NCBI RefSeq assembly: GCF_001558155.1
Contig: NZ_LOAS01000032.1
Span: 1 to 51,055, forward strand
Origin: Aliiruegeria sabulilitoris
GTDB lineage: Bacteria; Pseudomonadota; Alphaproteobacteria; Rhodobacterales; Rhodobacteraceae
Length of the DNA: 51,055 nt
Direction of reading: 5' to 3'
In this document: positions 41,620-50,665 of the stretch, piece by piece
How positions within the stretch are numbered: position 1 is the first letter of the stretch
Layout of the letters: each line of letters starts with the position of its first letter
Made by a program: the position numbers and the translations under genes
The notes under the pieces: model-generated
What the model was told of the DNA's origin: nothing
Databases searched by the model: none
The model's input: the letters and a program-made list of their open reading frames with translations, nothing else

Positions 41620-43668
41620 TCATTCCGGTGCCGCGCCGGCGTTCTTGTAGAGGCCGCGCCAGTCGATCGCCTTGGCCGCGAAATCGTGCCGGGCCTTGAT
41701 CTCGATGCCGTCGACCTCGAAGCCCATGCGCGTCTCGGTGAAGACACCCTCCTGACCGTCGAGATAGGCATATTCGACCGTGTCGATCCGCGAGGGATCG
41801 GCGGCGAGGAACCACGGATCCTCACCGGCATCGGGAATGAGCCGCGCCTCCTCGATGACCTGCAGCCGGCCGGCGAAGGTGTTGACGTCCGAGGTGCTGA
41901 CCGGGGTGGTGGCCGTGATCTGCTTGCGCGCCTCGAGCGACCGGCGCCCCGGCGGCACGATGATCTGCGAAGGCAGGATCGAGATCTTGCGCCCCTCGAT
42001 GCCGGTCTGCTCGGCAAAGGCGCGCCAGGCCGCCGAAAGTGCCGCTTCGTCGATGACCGAGGCGGTGCCGAGATTGCCATGATCTGCATGGAAGAGTGCG
42101 GTGCCATCGCCCATCGCCGGGTTCTGCATCAGGATCGCGTAGACGATATCCGACTCAAGATCCGCGGCCGATGCCCCGAAGGCGGCAGGAATGCGGGTGA
42201 AGGCGTCGAGATCGTCGTTGATCAGCGTCTGGCGGGTGATGCCGATGATCCGGCCATAGGTCGCCAGCGCATAGACCTCCTTCGCCTCGCCCATGGTCCC
42301 GTACTGGAACTCGCCCGATTCCAGCACCTTTTCCAGATCAGGCGCGCCGCCGAGCTGCGTGCGCTGGACCGGCTTGAAATCTGTGATGGTCGCACGCCGC
42401 GCCCAGGACCCGAAGGTGCGCGGGGTGGAGGAATAGGCGCCCCGCAGGGTCTTGTTCGCCACATTGGCGAGGATCGCCGTGAAATCCCCCGTGGCATGCA
42501 GGCCGGCGGCTCGCTGCTGGAACACCGCCCCGGCAAGCTCCATCCGCGACATGCCACGCGTGGAGATGCCCGAGCGTTCGAGCGCGTGGCGCGACATCTC
42601 CAATAGTGTCATGCCTCGGAACTCGCGCGCCGACGCGGTCAGCTCATTCCGGCCCGGATCGTGTCGATGCAGCAGTGCCTCTGAGACCGCGTCGCGATAG
42701 GCGGCGTCACGCCCGCCATCGCCGCGTGCCTGTGCGGGCGCCGGCTCGTGCACGCGACCCTCGAGCGGATCGGCCTCGGCAATGGCGTCGAGAATGGCGG
42801 TGCGCGCCTCGTCGAGCGAGACACCGCGCGAAATCAGCCCATCGGCGACAGCGCCCTCGAGGCCATGCCGGCGGCAGAGCGCGGTGATGGTGGCAACGCG
42901 GGTGCGCTCTTCGGCACGAATGGCATCCCCGTCGATGACCAGTTCCTGCGGATGGCTACGCGTTTCCTCGGCGGTGGCCGCCGGGGCGGTACCGGTGGTG
43001 GGGGTCTGTTCACCTTGTTGCGCGGCGCGGGTTTCATCGCCGGCCGCCGCCTGGTTCCGCTCACTCATGCTCTGTCCTTTCCGATGTTCCTGCGTCTGAG
43101 CCAGCACGCAGGGTGTGAGAGATCCCGCGGGCGCCTCCGCGGCGCGGGTCTGTGCTCCATGGTCCGCGGGGATCGCCACGGCCGAGACCTCGAAGGGTTC
43201 CCAGTCGACGGCGCGCCAGTGCTCGCGCTCGCCGTCGCGTTTGGTGATCTCGTAGCGATGGACCCGGTAGCCCACGGAGACGTTGCGAACGGTCCGTTCG
43301 AGGATGCGCTGCACGATCCCGGCCGCATCCGGCGCATCCGTGAGCTGGATGGTGGCATAGCCATGCCCGCCCTCAATCCGGACCGAGCCCGGCACCACCG
43401 AGCCCAGCACATTCTCCAGCCGCCAGGCATTGTGGCTGTTGAGGAAGGGTGCGCCGGCGTTCATCCGCTCGAGCCGCACCGCCTCCGGGGAGACGAGCAG
43501 TTCCTCGTCGAACTCGATGCGATCGTCCCAGCCCTCCCAGCGGACGCGCTGCACCGTCGCCCCGGTGGTCCAGACGATCTCGACCGTCCGCGCCTCCCGG
43601 TCGATCGAGTCCGGGCGCAGCTCCGCCGCCCGCCCGATCAGGGGCAGGTCCCGTGTTTGCCGTTCCAT
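41620..43668 (-). CDS. Prohead protease / major capsid protein fusion
   Basis: The 682-residue protein joins two functions. Residues ~1-180 are an HK97-type prohead serine protease with His79 (FLNSHNAWRLENVLG) and Ser131 (VRNVSVGYRVHRYE). Residues ~200-330 are charged and Ala/Gln-rich, as in a scaffold (delta) domain. Residues ~340-682 are the major capsid part (GDFTAILANVANKTLRGAYS, FQYGTMGEAKEVYALATYGR, GTALFHADHGNLG, IIVPPGRRSLEARKQI). The protease is expected to cut itself and the scaffold from the capsid. AAGGA precedes the ATG. An internal ATG with its own ribosome site lies at 43068. Confidence 0.9.
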   Translation of the reverse strand: MERQTRDLPLIGRAAELRPDSIDREARTVEIVWTTGATVQRVRWEGWDDRIEFDEELLVSPEAVRLERMNAGAPFLNSHNAWRLENVLGSVVPGSVRIEGGHGYATIQLTDAPDAAGIVQRILERTVRNVSVGYRVHRYEITKRDGEREHWRAVDWEPFEVSAVAIPADHGAQTRAAEAPAGSLTPCVLAQTQEHRKGQSMSERNQAAAGDETRAAQQGEQTPTTGTAPAATAEETRSHPQELVIDGDAIRAEERTRVATITALCRRHGLEGAVADGLISRGVSLDEARTAILDAIAEADPLEGRVHEPAPAQARGDGGRDAAYRDAVSEALLHRHDPGRNELTASAREFRGMTLLEMSRHALERSGISTRGMSRMELAGAVFQQRAAGLHATGDFTAILANVANKTLRGAYSSTPRTFGSWARRATITDFKPVQRTQLGGAPDLEKVLESGEFQYGTMGEAKEVYALATYGRIIGITRQTLINDDLDAFTRIPAAFGASAADLESDIVYAILMQNPAMGDGTALFHADHGNLGTASVIDEAALSAAWRAFAEQTGIEGRKISILPSQIIVPPGRRSLEARKQITATTPVSTSDVNTFAGRLQVIEEARLIPDAGEDPWFLAADPSRIDTVEYAYLDGQEGVFTETRMGFEVDGIEIKARHDFAAKAIDWRGLYKNAGAAPE
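43066..43081 (-). promoter_or_regulatory. Internal ribosome-binding site and ATG inside the protease-capsid gene
   Basis: On the coding strand GGAAAGGA-CAGAGC-ATG places an AAAGGA site six bases before an in-frame ATG at 43068 (codon 201, MSERNQ). It lies exactly between the protease and scaffold/capsid parts. Independent start here would yield a 482-residue capsid precursor in excess over the protease-bearing form. Confidence 0.65.
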
Positions 43669-43672
43669 GGTT

Positions 43673-45220
43673 TCAGTCCTTCTGATTGCCGCCGGCGGGC
43701 GGGTCCGGCTCCTCCTCGCCCGGCGCATTGGCCTGCGCGAGACCGGCCCGCGTCACCCGGCGCGGATCGCTGTCGAGCACCAGGTCCAGCTCATCGGCCA
43801 GCGCCAGAACGCTCGCCTGCTCCTGCAGGATCGACCGCGGATCGTAGCCGCGCTTCGCGATCTGCTGCGACAGCGAGGTGAAGCCCGCGCGGGTCTCCAG
43901 CAGGTCGGTCTGCGCATCCTGCCAGGGGTTCACGCTCTCGAAGCGCGGCGGCGCCCATTCGACCGGGATATCCGGGGAAGCAATGAGGCCCGCCGACCAG
44001 GCCGCCTCGCAGAACCATTCCCAGACCCGTTCGCAGAACATCGGAATGACCGTGTGCCATTGCTGCTGTTCGATCATCCGCCGGAATTCGTTGATGCCGA
44101 CCCGGCTGCTCGAGAAATTGGTCTGGCTCAGATCGCCGGTCATCAAAGCGTAGGGCACCCGGAAGCCCGCCGCGATGACGTGCATCTGCACCATGTTCCA
44201 CTCGCGGATCCCGGCGCTGGAGCCGGGCTGGTTGAACTTGATGTCCTTGCCGCCCCGCGCATAGGCGATGAGGCCCGGCTCGAACTGCTCAATGCGGTTG
44301 CCGTCCGAATCCTCGACACTCGGCGCGATGCTCTGCTGCCCTTCGTCCTCCGCCCCGAAGACGATGCCGACCATGCAGGCCTCGGTCTTCTTCCGGACCA
44401 GCTCCGCATTCTGCCAGTCGCCCAGATCGCGCAGGCTCAGCATGGCCGGCGCGCCCCAGGGAACGCCGCGCGACTGCACCCGCTGCCGCTCGAAGAGATG
44501 GGCGACCATGGAAGCCGGCACACGCACCGACTCCAGAGTGCGCTGGAAGACCGGCGATCGGTTGCCCGGATGGTCGGGAAACATCCAGAAAGCAGCGCGC
44601 CGGCCGTTGCGATCGTACTCGATCCCCTGGGAGATGCGCCCGCCGCCCGGCCGATCCTCGAACCGTGCCGCGTCGAGATGATCGGCCTCGCGCAGCTCGA
44701 TCTCGAGCGGCACCTCTCCGCCGCGCCGCCGCCGGGCCCGTTTCACCGCAAAGACCTCGCCGCCCTCGATCATCTCGCGTACCGCGAGCCCGAGCACCCC
44801 CTGAAAATCCGTGTGGCCATGCGCGTCGCAACGCTTCGCCCATCCGGCCCAGAGCGCATCGATCCGCCTGTCGGTCTCCTCGTCGCCGGTCACGGCGCGC
44901 GGCTCGATGCCGGGCCCCACAATGTTGTTGACCAGAACCTGCACCGCCTGCGCCGCGAGCGGATTGTTCCGCACCAGCTCCCGCATCCGGTCCCGCAGCA
45001 CAGGCCCGGCCGTGGCGATTTCCGCATCCGCCGCCGTGCCGGAGGCCCGCCAGCCATCGGTGCCGCGCCCGCGCGCCGCCGCCTCGTAGCCGCGCCGCAG
45101 ATTGGCGATGGTTACGCGAGCCGCATAGCGCCGCGCCGCGATCCTCGGCGCGACCGAGGCAAGCCCGGCATCGAGCCAGCCCCAGCGCACCTCCGGAGCA
45201 GATCCTGTCTGACGTTTCAT
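43673..45220 (-). CDS. Phage portal protein (lambda gpB family)
   Basis: The 515-residue protein forms the dodecameric DNA gate of the head. Lambda-family features are RNNPLAAQAVQVLVNNIVGP, REMIEGGEVFAVKRARR, the RVPASMVAHLFERQRVQSRG block followed by GVPWGAPAMLSLRDLGDW, and QTNFSSSRVGINEFRRMIE. The ATG at 45220 overlaps the gpW stop (ATGA). The C-terminus is Pro/Glu-rich and probably flexible. Confidence 0.93.
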   Translation of the reverse strand: MKRQTGSAPEVRWGWLDAGLASVAPRIAARRYAARVTIANLRRGYEAAARGRGTDGWRASGTAADAEIATAGPVLRDRMRELVRNNPLAAQAVQVLVNNIVGPGIEPRAVTGDEETDRRIDALWAGWAKRCDAHGHTDFQGVLGLAVREMIEGGEVFAVKRARRRRGGEVPLEIELREADHLDAARFEDRPGGGRISQGIEYDRNGRRAAFWMFPDHPGNRSPVFQRTLESVRVPASMVAHLFERQRVQSRGVPWGAPAMLSLRDLGDWQNAELVRKKTEACMVGIVFGAEDEGQQSIAPSVEDSDGNRIEQFEPGLIAYARGGKDIKFNQPGSSAGIREWNMVQMHVIAAGFRVPYALMTGDLSQTNFSSSRVGINEFRRMIEQQQWHTVIPMFCERVWEWFCEAAWSAGLIASPDIPVEWAPPRFESVNPWQDAQTDLLETRAGFTSLSQQIAKRGYDPRSILQEQASVLALADELDLVLDSDPRRVTRAGLAQANAPGEEEPDPPAGGNQKD

Positions 45221-45426
45221 CGGGCGCACCGCCGGAAGGAGGCGAAGCCCGCAACCGGCGGCGCCTTGCCCGAGGCGGCGCGCACCTCCGCCTCGATGGT
45301 GCGGATCCGCGCCAGCAACCCGGCCTGGCTGTCATACTCGACGGTCTTGCCGTCATAGCTGACCCGCGTGGTGCCCGACGCGTAAGCTGTCTTCAGAGCG
45401 TCGAGCTCAGCTTCTGTCCATGCCAT
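45217..45426 (-). CDS. Head completion protein gpW-like
   Basis: The 69-residue product has the gpW pattern: MAWTEAELDALKTAYASGTT, then VSYDGKTVEYDSQAGLLARI and a basic C-terminus. In lambda, gpW joins the filled head before tail attachment. Size and position between the large terminase and the portal gene agree exactly with lambda order (A-W-B). Its ATG follows the terminase stop after one base. Confidence 0.88.
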   Translation of the reverse strand: MAWTEAELDALKTAYASGTTRVSYDGKTVEYDSQAGLLARIRTIEAEVRAASGKAPPVAGFASFRRCAR

Positions 45427-45427
45427 C

Positions 45428-47413
45428 TCAGAACCACTTTCCCCTCTGGCGCGGCCCCATCCAGTCGGATGACCGCTTCCTCGTCTGTTGCCTTGCTCTG
45501 TTCGGGCGCCCCGCGGGCGGTGCCTCGTCGAGACCGGTATTCAGCTGCGCCTCCATGTCCTGCCAGCGCGCTTCGTCCCATCGATCGACACCCATGAGCC
45601 AGGCCGCCGCGCGGGCATAGACCCGGCAGTCGAGCGCCTCGTTGCGTTCCCGCATCTGCTGCCATTCGAGCTTCTGCCCGCCGGTGCGGGTCTTCAGCGT
45701 CATCAGCTGCTCGGCCGTCAGCTGCTTGTGCCATTCCGCCGTTGTACCCAAGGGCAAATGGACAAAGCCCGCCGGCCAGTCCGCGCCCTCGGCGATCTCC
45801 TCGTCGGTGGGCGCATTGAGCCGCAGCCAGCGATAGGTCTCCGACTTGAAGACCGCGCCCGCGACCTTCCAGAGCTGCACCCCGCGCCGGATCTTCCGGC
45901 CGGCTTCCGTGGTCTCGACATAGGTCGGCCCGTCGACCGGCATCGACCGGTCGAAGCCGCCAACGCCCTTGATCGCGATCACCTGACCGCGCCCCATCGC
46001 CCGGCACCAGGCATAGACCGCATCGGTGGTCTGACCGTCGCCGGTGTCGATCGCGAGCCGCGCCAGCGCCATGCGTTCGCCCGAGGCCAGCGGCCAGGTC
46101 TCCGACAGAAGTCCCGTCAGATCGTCCCAGAGCTCCTGTCGGGCCGGATCGCCGTCGAGGACGACGTGATCCACGAGCCATGACTGCATGCCGCGGCCCC
46201 AGCCCCAGATATCGATCTCGATCCGGTCCCGCTGCACATCCGCGCCGGCCGTGAGCACCAGCGCCCCCTCGGGCACCATGCCGAGATGCCAGGCCTCGCG
46301 CCGCTCGTAGAGCCGCTGCCAGTCCGGCGCCTCGCCGCGCTCCTGCCAGGTCTCGCCCAGAATCGTGTTCCGGACCGTCTTCAGCGCCGCATCGTTGCCC
46401 TGCGCCTCCTCCCAGGACCGCGCGATATCTTCCCAGGAGAGCCAGCCGAGCGGCGAATAGAGCCCCGAGATATGGAAACCCACGACCCGCGCCTCGCGCG
46501 CCCGCTCGATCTGCTCGGGATCGGCCGTGGGTCGCCACTCGGCACCGTTCTCCTCGTCCATCATCCAGGTCTTGTGCCGCTCCTGGATGGGAGCGTCGCA
46601 ATGCTCACAGACATAGACCGCCGTTCCCGGCCGGCCTGCCTCCCAGCGGAGCCGCTCGAACTGCAGCCATTGCGGCTCAAGGCAGTGCGGACACGGCACG
46701 AAATACCGCCGCCGGTCGCTCGCCTCGTATTCCCGCTCGATGCGGGACATTCCCGCGATGGTGGGCGTCGACGCCATGAATACCTTGCTCCGATGCCCGA
46801 AGGAGTTGGTACGGGCCTCCGCCAGCGCGACCGGATCGCCCTCGCCATCGAGATCGCCCGGATAGGCATCGACCTCGTCGAGAAACACCCAGCGCGCCGG
46901 CATCGAGCGCAAGCCCACGGCGCTGTTCGCCCCGGCCAGAATGAGCTGCCCGCCGGGAAACCGCTTTGCCAGCACCGTGTTTCCCGAATCCCGCGCGCGG
47001 TTCGGCGAAACCAGCGCGCGCAGCGTGGGCGAATCCTCGATCAGCGGATCGATCCGCTGCTGCGAGAGCCGCTTTGCCAGATCCACGGTGGGCTGCACCG
47101 CGAGGAAGGGACCGGGTGCTGCATGCATGCAAAACCCGATCCAGTTGTTGCCCGCCTCGGTCGCGCCGACCTGGGCCGACTTGGCGAAGATGACCTTCTG
47201 CGCCGGATCGCGCGGCGAGAGCGCATCCATGATGGCGCGCATGAAAGGCGTTCGCGCCGTCCGGTAGCGCCCGGCCTCGGAGGCCGCCCGCGAGGACAGG
47301 ATCCGATGCCGGTCGGCCCACTGCGAGACCGTGAGCGGCGGATCGGGCGCGAGACCTCCCAGCCAGGCACGGCGGATATCCTCGGCACCCTCGAATGCCT
47401 CACCGGAGCTCAA
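45428..47413 (-). CDS. Terminase large subunit (GpA family)
   Basis: The ~661-residue packaging motor has the GpA pattern. The ATPase shows a Walker A-like KSAQVGATE (lysine near residue 78), Walker B RWVFLDEVDAYP and motif III ASTPT. The C-terminal nuclease part has acidic residues in AGADVQRDRIEIDIWGWGRG and LAIDTGDGQTTDAVY. Four cysteines (PCPHCLEP and YVCEHCDA) probably bind zinc. No ATG is available near the start; I prefer TTG 47413 with GGAG seven bases upstream over TTG 47428. It overlaps the small subunit gene. Confidence 0.93.
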   Translation of the reverse strand: MSSGEAFEGAEDIRRAWLGGLAPDPPLTVSQWADRHRILSSRAASEAGRYRTARTPFMRAIMDALSPRDPAQKVIFAKSAQVGATEAGNNWIGFCMHAAPGPFLAVQPTVDLAKRLSQQRIDPLIEDSPTLRALVSPNRARDSGNTVLAKRFPGGQLILAGANSAVGLRSMPARWVFLDEVDAYPGDLDGEGDPVALAEARTNSFGHRSKVFMASTPTIAGMSRIEREYEASDRRRYFVPCPHCLEPQWLQFERLRWEAGRPGTAVYVCEHCDAPIQERHKTWMMDEENGAEWRPTADPEQIERAREARVVGFHISGLYSPLGWLSWEDIARSWEEAQGNDAALKTVRNTILGETWQERGEAPDWQRLYERREAWHLGMVPEGALVLTAGADVQRDRIEIDIWGWGRGMQSWLVDHVVLDGDPARQELWDDLTGLLSETWPLASGERMALARLAIDTGDGQTTDAVYAWCRAMGRGQVIAIKGVGGFDRSMPVDGPTYVETTEAGRKIRRGVQLWKVAGAVFKSETYRWLRLNAPTDEEIAEGADWPAGFVHLPLGTTAEWHKQLTAEQLMTLKTRTGGQKLEWQQMRERNEALDCRVYARAAAWLMGVDRWDEARWQDMEAQLNTGLDEAPPAGRPNRARQQTRKRSSDWMGPRQRGKWF

Positions 47414-47999
47414 TCCGTATCTCCGCAAGCTCGGCCAGATGCTCGCGAATATGACGATCCAGCACCTGTTCCATCAGATGCGCCTCAACATCCAGCTCCG
47501 CCGCCATGTTGGCGGAGACACGCGGCGGCCAGTTGATCCAGGCGTCCCGCTCGCGTCGCGCCAGATCGAAGACCGTGGTCGTGGCACGTGTCCGGTCGAC
47601 CAACTCGCCTTTCATCTTCTGCAGCCGGACCCGTGCGGTCTGCGCCTTCAGAACCTCGTTCGCCATCCGTGCCCGGATGTAGGAGACCTGACCGCCATCG
47701 CCCTCCGGCGCGGCTTCGCCCGCATCCCGCAGCGTGTCCTGCACCGCGTCGATCGCCGCCTGCGGCACGGGTTTCTTCGCGGCAGGTTCCGGCGCGCCAG
47801 CCGGAGCGACCTCGGTGCGCTGCTTTGCCGGATCCGTCTGCATGGCCCATTGCGCATCGGCGCGTTCGGGGTCGATGGTGCCATCCGGCCCCACCTCGAT
47901 CCGGCCCGAGGCGATGGCATTGCGCACCGCCTTCTCCGAACCGCCCGGAAGCCTGCGCTCCTTGCGATGGGCGGCATATGCGCGGCGCGAAAGTCCCAT
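47400..47999 (-). CDS. Terminase small subunit (Nu1-like)
   Basis: The 199-residue protein has an N-terminal DNA-binding region (MGLSRRAYAAHRKERRLPGG, SEKAVRNAIASGRIEVGPDG), an Ala/Pro linker and a C-terminal helical part (YIRARMANEVLKAQTARVRL, LAELAEIRIELR) that should contact the large subunit. It recognises the packaging site on phage DNA. It starts one base after the PLD-like gene and overlaps the large subunit start. Confidence 0.87.
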   Translation of the reverse strand: MGLSRRAYAAHRKERRLPGGSEKAVRNAIASGRIEVGPDGTIDPERADAQWAMQTDPAKQRTEVAPAGAPEPAAKKPVPQAAIDAVQDTLRDAGEAAPEGDGGQVSYIRARMANEVLKAQTARVRLQKMKGELVDRTRATTTVFDLARRERDAWINWPPRVSANMAAELDVEAHLMEQVLDRHIREHLAELAEIRIELR

Positions 48000-48000
48000 T

Positions 48001-48732
48001 TCAGTCCCCGATGAAGCGCATCAGCTCATCCACCGAGAAGGAGGCATCCTCGATGCGCGGCGCCTGTGCGTCCTTCCCGCCGGCCACGGGGTTCCTGCGC
48101 CGTGGCCTTACGTTCTCCTCGGCCGGGTCCGCGAGATAGCGGTCATAGACGGCCCTGATGATCGCCCGGTTGTCCTGGCTGCGCCCGGACTCGTCCCAGA
48201 GCGCATCGAACCAGCCGGAATAGAGGCCGACCACCTCGCCATCCGGCGCCTCGCAGTCGATATCGAACTGCTCCGTCCGCAGGTTCTTGTTCAGGTTCAT
48301 CGAGGACCGCATAACCGCCGCGCCGCGTTCACCCGTCACGATGATGATCTTCGCATGCACCGACAGACAGCGGAACGCATCGACGCCCAGCATCTCGATC
48401 AGCGGCCCGGCATATTTGGGCGATTTCTCGAAAGTGCCCCGATCCAGCAGCATCCGGATATCGGTGATCCGGCCCTGTACCCGGATGGCCCGCGTCCGCT
48501 CGACATCGTAGACACCCGTGGTCCAGGTCGAGACGCGGACAGCGGCCGGTCCCAGCTCGTCCACCATGTGCTCCATGGCATCGACGGCCGAGAACTGGCC
48601 CGCCGTCAGACCGGTCACCCGCACGCCGGGCGAAAGCGGTCCGATCACCTGCGCAGCCGTGCCGGTGCGATGCACAACGCGGCGGATCCGGCCGGTGGCA
48701 TAGCGCAGGGCGCGCGGCCGAGACTGTTTCAT
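48001..48732 (-). CDS. PLD-like domain protein upstream of terminase
   Basis: This 243-residue protein carries one phospholipase-D-like motif, SVHAKIIIVTGERGAAVMRS followed by SMNLNKN. It is an H-x-K motif, but the usual Asp five residues after Lys is replaced, so activity is doubtful. Only one HKD copy is present, so an active site would need a dimer. Related genes occur at the same place in other GTA-like prophages (my recollection). Roles could be DNA end processing, nuclease or defence; none is shown here. The ATG overlaps the HD-gene stop (ATGA). Confidence 0.7.
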   Translation of the reverse strand: MKQSRPRALRYATGRIRRVVHRTGTAAQVIGPLSPGVRVTGLTAGQFSAVDAMEHMVDELGPAAVRVSTWTTGVYDVERTRAIRVQGRITDIRMLLDRGTFEKSPKYAGPLIEMLGVDAFRCLSVHAKIIIVTGERGAAVMRSSMNLNKNLRTEQFDIDCEAPDGEVVGLYSGWFDALWDESGRSQDNRAIIRAVYDRYLADPAEENVRPRRRNPVAGGKDAQAPRIEDASFSVDELMRFIGD

Positions 48733-49298
48733 CCCGCGACCCCCATCTTCAGGAACTCGCGTCCCTCCCGGATTTCCTCCCAGCGATCATCGGTCAGCAC
48801 CGCCTCGACGAGGATCCGGGAGGCCCGGCCGAGCGGCCCGCCTTCAACCTCGATCCCCAGCTCGTCGAGCTTCCGCCCGAGACAGATCATCCACTCCACG
48901 CCGAGCGCGATCCGGTCGACCTCTGCCACCTCGGCGCGCACGGTGCCGGTCGGTTCCCGAAGCCCGAGCCGCCGAGCGATGGCGACATCCCAGCGCTGCT
49001 GGACCGCCGACAGTTGCTCCGCACCGATGGCACGCTGCAGTGGCGAAACCAGATCGCCCGTCGCGAATTCGTGGTCATCGTGATGGCCGGCCCATTCCAC
49101 CGCTGGCTCGGACATCCCCATGTCATCGGCCAGCAGGGCACAGAAGGTCTGGTGCTCCGCCACGGTCAGCGCGGCCGGATTGCCCGAGAAGCGCCGCATC
49201 TCCGCCAGGCGGAGGATCAGGAAGCGAGGATCCACATCCTGCGGCCGGGGATGGGCGATATCCGGCACCAGGATCGATCCGAGCAGGCAGGCCGACAT
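48729..49298 (-). CDS. HD-domain phosphohydrolase-like protein (YfbR-like)
   Basis: The 189-residue product has an HD-type pattern. RRFSGNPAALTVAEHQTFCA is followed by WAGHHDDHEFATGDLVSPLQ (His-Asp pair) and AEVDRIALGVEWM with the distal Asp. YfbR relatives are 5'-deoxynucleotidases, and phage versions may adjust nucleotide pools. The order of blocks fits, but the first histidine is placed slightly differently from standard YfbR, so activity is not certain. The ATG at 49298 overlaps the methyltransferase stop (TGATG). Confidence 0.72.
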   Translation of the reverse strand: MSACLLGSILVPDIAHPRPQDVDPRFLILRLAEMRRFSGNPAALTVAEHQTFCALLADDMGMSEPAVEWAGHHDDHEFATGDLVSPLQRAIGAEQLSAVQQRWDVAIARRLGLREPTGTVRAEVAEVDRIALGVEWMICLGRKLDELGIEVEGGPLGRASRILVEAVLTDDRWEEIREGREFLKMGVAG

Positions 49299-50665
49299 CA
49301 CGCCGCCCTCGCGCGCGAGGATGCGATGTCCTCGAAGCTGCGGCCGTCGCCCTCGAGGATGGCCTCGCCGCCGGTAAACTGCTGCCAGCGGTTGACGATC
49401 ACGTCGCAGAACTTCTCGTCGAGTTCCATCAGCCGCGCCCGCCGGCCCATCTCCTGACAGGCGATGAGCGTGGAACCGGATCCGCCGAAGGGATCGAGAA
49501 CCCGGTGCCCGCGCGACGTGCTGTTGCCCAGCATGTCGGAAATCAGCCGAACCGGCTTCATGGTCGGATGCTCGCCATTCCGCGCCGGCTTGTCGAAGCG
49601 CAGAACCGAGCCGTCATGGGTCTCCATCGTCAGGTTCTCGCCCGCGATGGTGACCACCTGGTCGCCGACATCGACCTGCACGGTCCCATCCGCCATGAGG
49701 CGCAAGGGCTCGCGTCCATCCTCGAACACCGTGGTCTTCGCGCGGCCCCCGAACCATTTATGCGCCGCGCCCGGCTTCCACCCGTAAAGGATCGGCTCGT
49801 GCCGCCACTGGTAGTCCGAGCGCCCCAGCACCAGCGACGGCTTCACCCAGACCAGGCAGCCGGAGAGCTTGAACCCGGCATCGCGGAACGCGCCGCGGAA
49901 GTTGAAGCCTTCCGTATCCGCATGCGCGACGTAGATCGGACCACCCCTCTTCATCACCGCGAAGGCACAGCAGAAGGCATCCGTCAGGAACCGCCGGAAC
50001 TCCGTGTCGCCCATGTTGTCGTTCCGGATCGAACCGGCCGTACCCTCGTAGTTCACGTTGTAGGGCGGATCGGTCCAGCAGGCGTCGACCGGCCCGTCCG
50101 GGCAGAGCGCCTCGAGATCTCCCCGTTTCGTGCTGTCGCCACACATCAGGCGATGATCGCCCAGGAGCCAGATGTTGCCCCGCACCGAGACCGGCGCTCG
50201 CGGCGGTTCCGGCAGGAAGTCCGGATCGCCGGGCAAAACCGATGCCCCGTCCTCGTCCTCGATCGGCGCGCCGGCCAGAAGTTCCTCCAGTTCGGCATCA
50301 GAGAAGCCCATGAGATCGAGATCGAAAGACTCCTTCTGCAGCGCGGCCAGCTCGCGGCGCAGCAGATCCTCGTCCCAGCCGGCGTTTTCCGCGATCTTGT
50401 TGTCGGCGATGATCAGTGCCCGGCGCTGCGCGTCCGACAGATGGTCCAGCACGATGACCGGGACCTCGGCCAGTTCCATCCGTTGCGCTGCCAGAAGGCG
50501 TCCGTGACCGGCGATGATCTCGCCATTTCCGGCCGCGAGAATGGGGTTCGTGAACCCGAACTCGGCGATGGAGGCGCAGATCTGCGCGATCTGCCACTCG
50601 GGATGCGTGCGGGCATTGCGTGCATAGGGCACGAGCCGCTCCGTCGCCATCATCTCGATCTGCAA
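49298..50665 (-). CDS. ParB-domain DNA methyltransferase (beta class, N6-A or N4-C)
   Basis: The ~455-residue enzyme has an N-terminal ParB-like domain (residues ~5-95: RLVPYARNARTHPEWQIAQI, EIIAGHGRLLAAQRM). The methyltransferase follows with catalytic DPPY at ~199-202 (CWTDPPYNVNYEG), and later the SAM motif VLDPFGGSGSTLIACQ. The DPPY-first order is the beta class, which methylates adenine N6 or cytosine N4. I chose TTG 50665 with AAGGA upstream; ATG codons at 50653 and 50650 are alternatives. The frame stays open to the window edge but upstream residues look non-coding. It is the first gene of the late operon in view. Confidence 0.9.
   Translation of the reverse strand: MQIEMMATERLVPYARNARTHPEWQIAQICASIAEFGFTNPILAAGNGEIIAGHGRLLAAQRMELAEVPVIVLDHLSDAQRRALIIADNKIAENAGWDEDLLRRELAALQKESFDLDLMGFSDAELEELLAGAPIEDEDGASVLPGDPDFLPEPPRAPVSVRGNIWLLGDHRLMCGDSTKRGDLEALCPDGPVDACWTDPPYNVNYEGTAGSIRNDNMGDTEFRRFLTDAFCCAFAVMKRGGPIYVAHADTEGFNFRGAFRDAGFKLSGCLVWVKPSLVLGRSDYQWRHEPILYGWKPGAAHKWFGGRAKTTVFEDGREPLRLMADGTVQVDVGDQVVTIAGENLTMETHDGSVLRFDKPARNGEHPTMKPVRLISDMLGNSTSRGHRVLDPFGGSGSTLIACQEMGRRARLMELDEKFCDVIVNRWQQFTGGEAILEGDGRSFEDIASSRARAA

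Noticed and set aside
43430-45358. Plus-strand frame of 642 codons opposite the portal and gpW genes
   Set aside because: It is a long antisense frame typical of high-GC DNA, rich in Arg, His, Asp and Gly. No domain or ribosome site is visible, and the minus-strand portal is certain.
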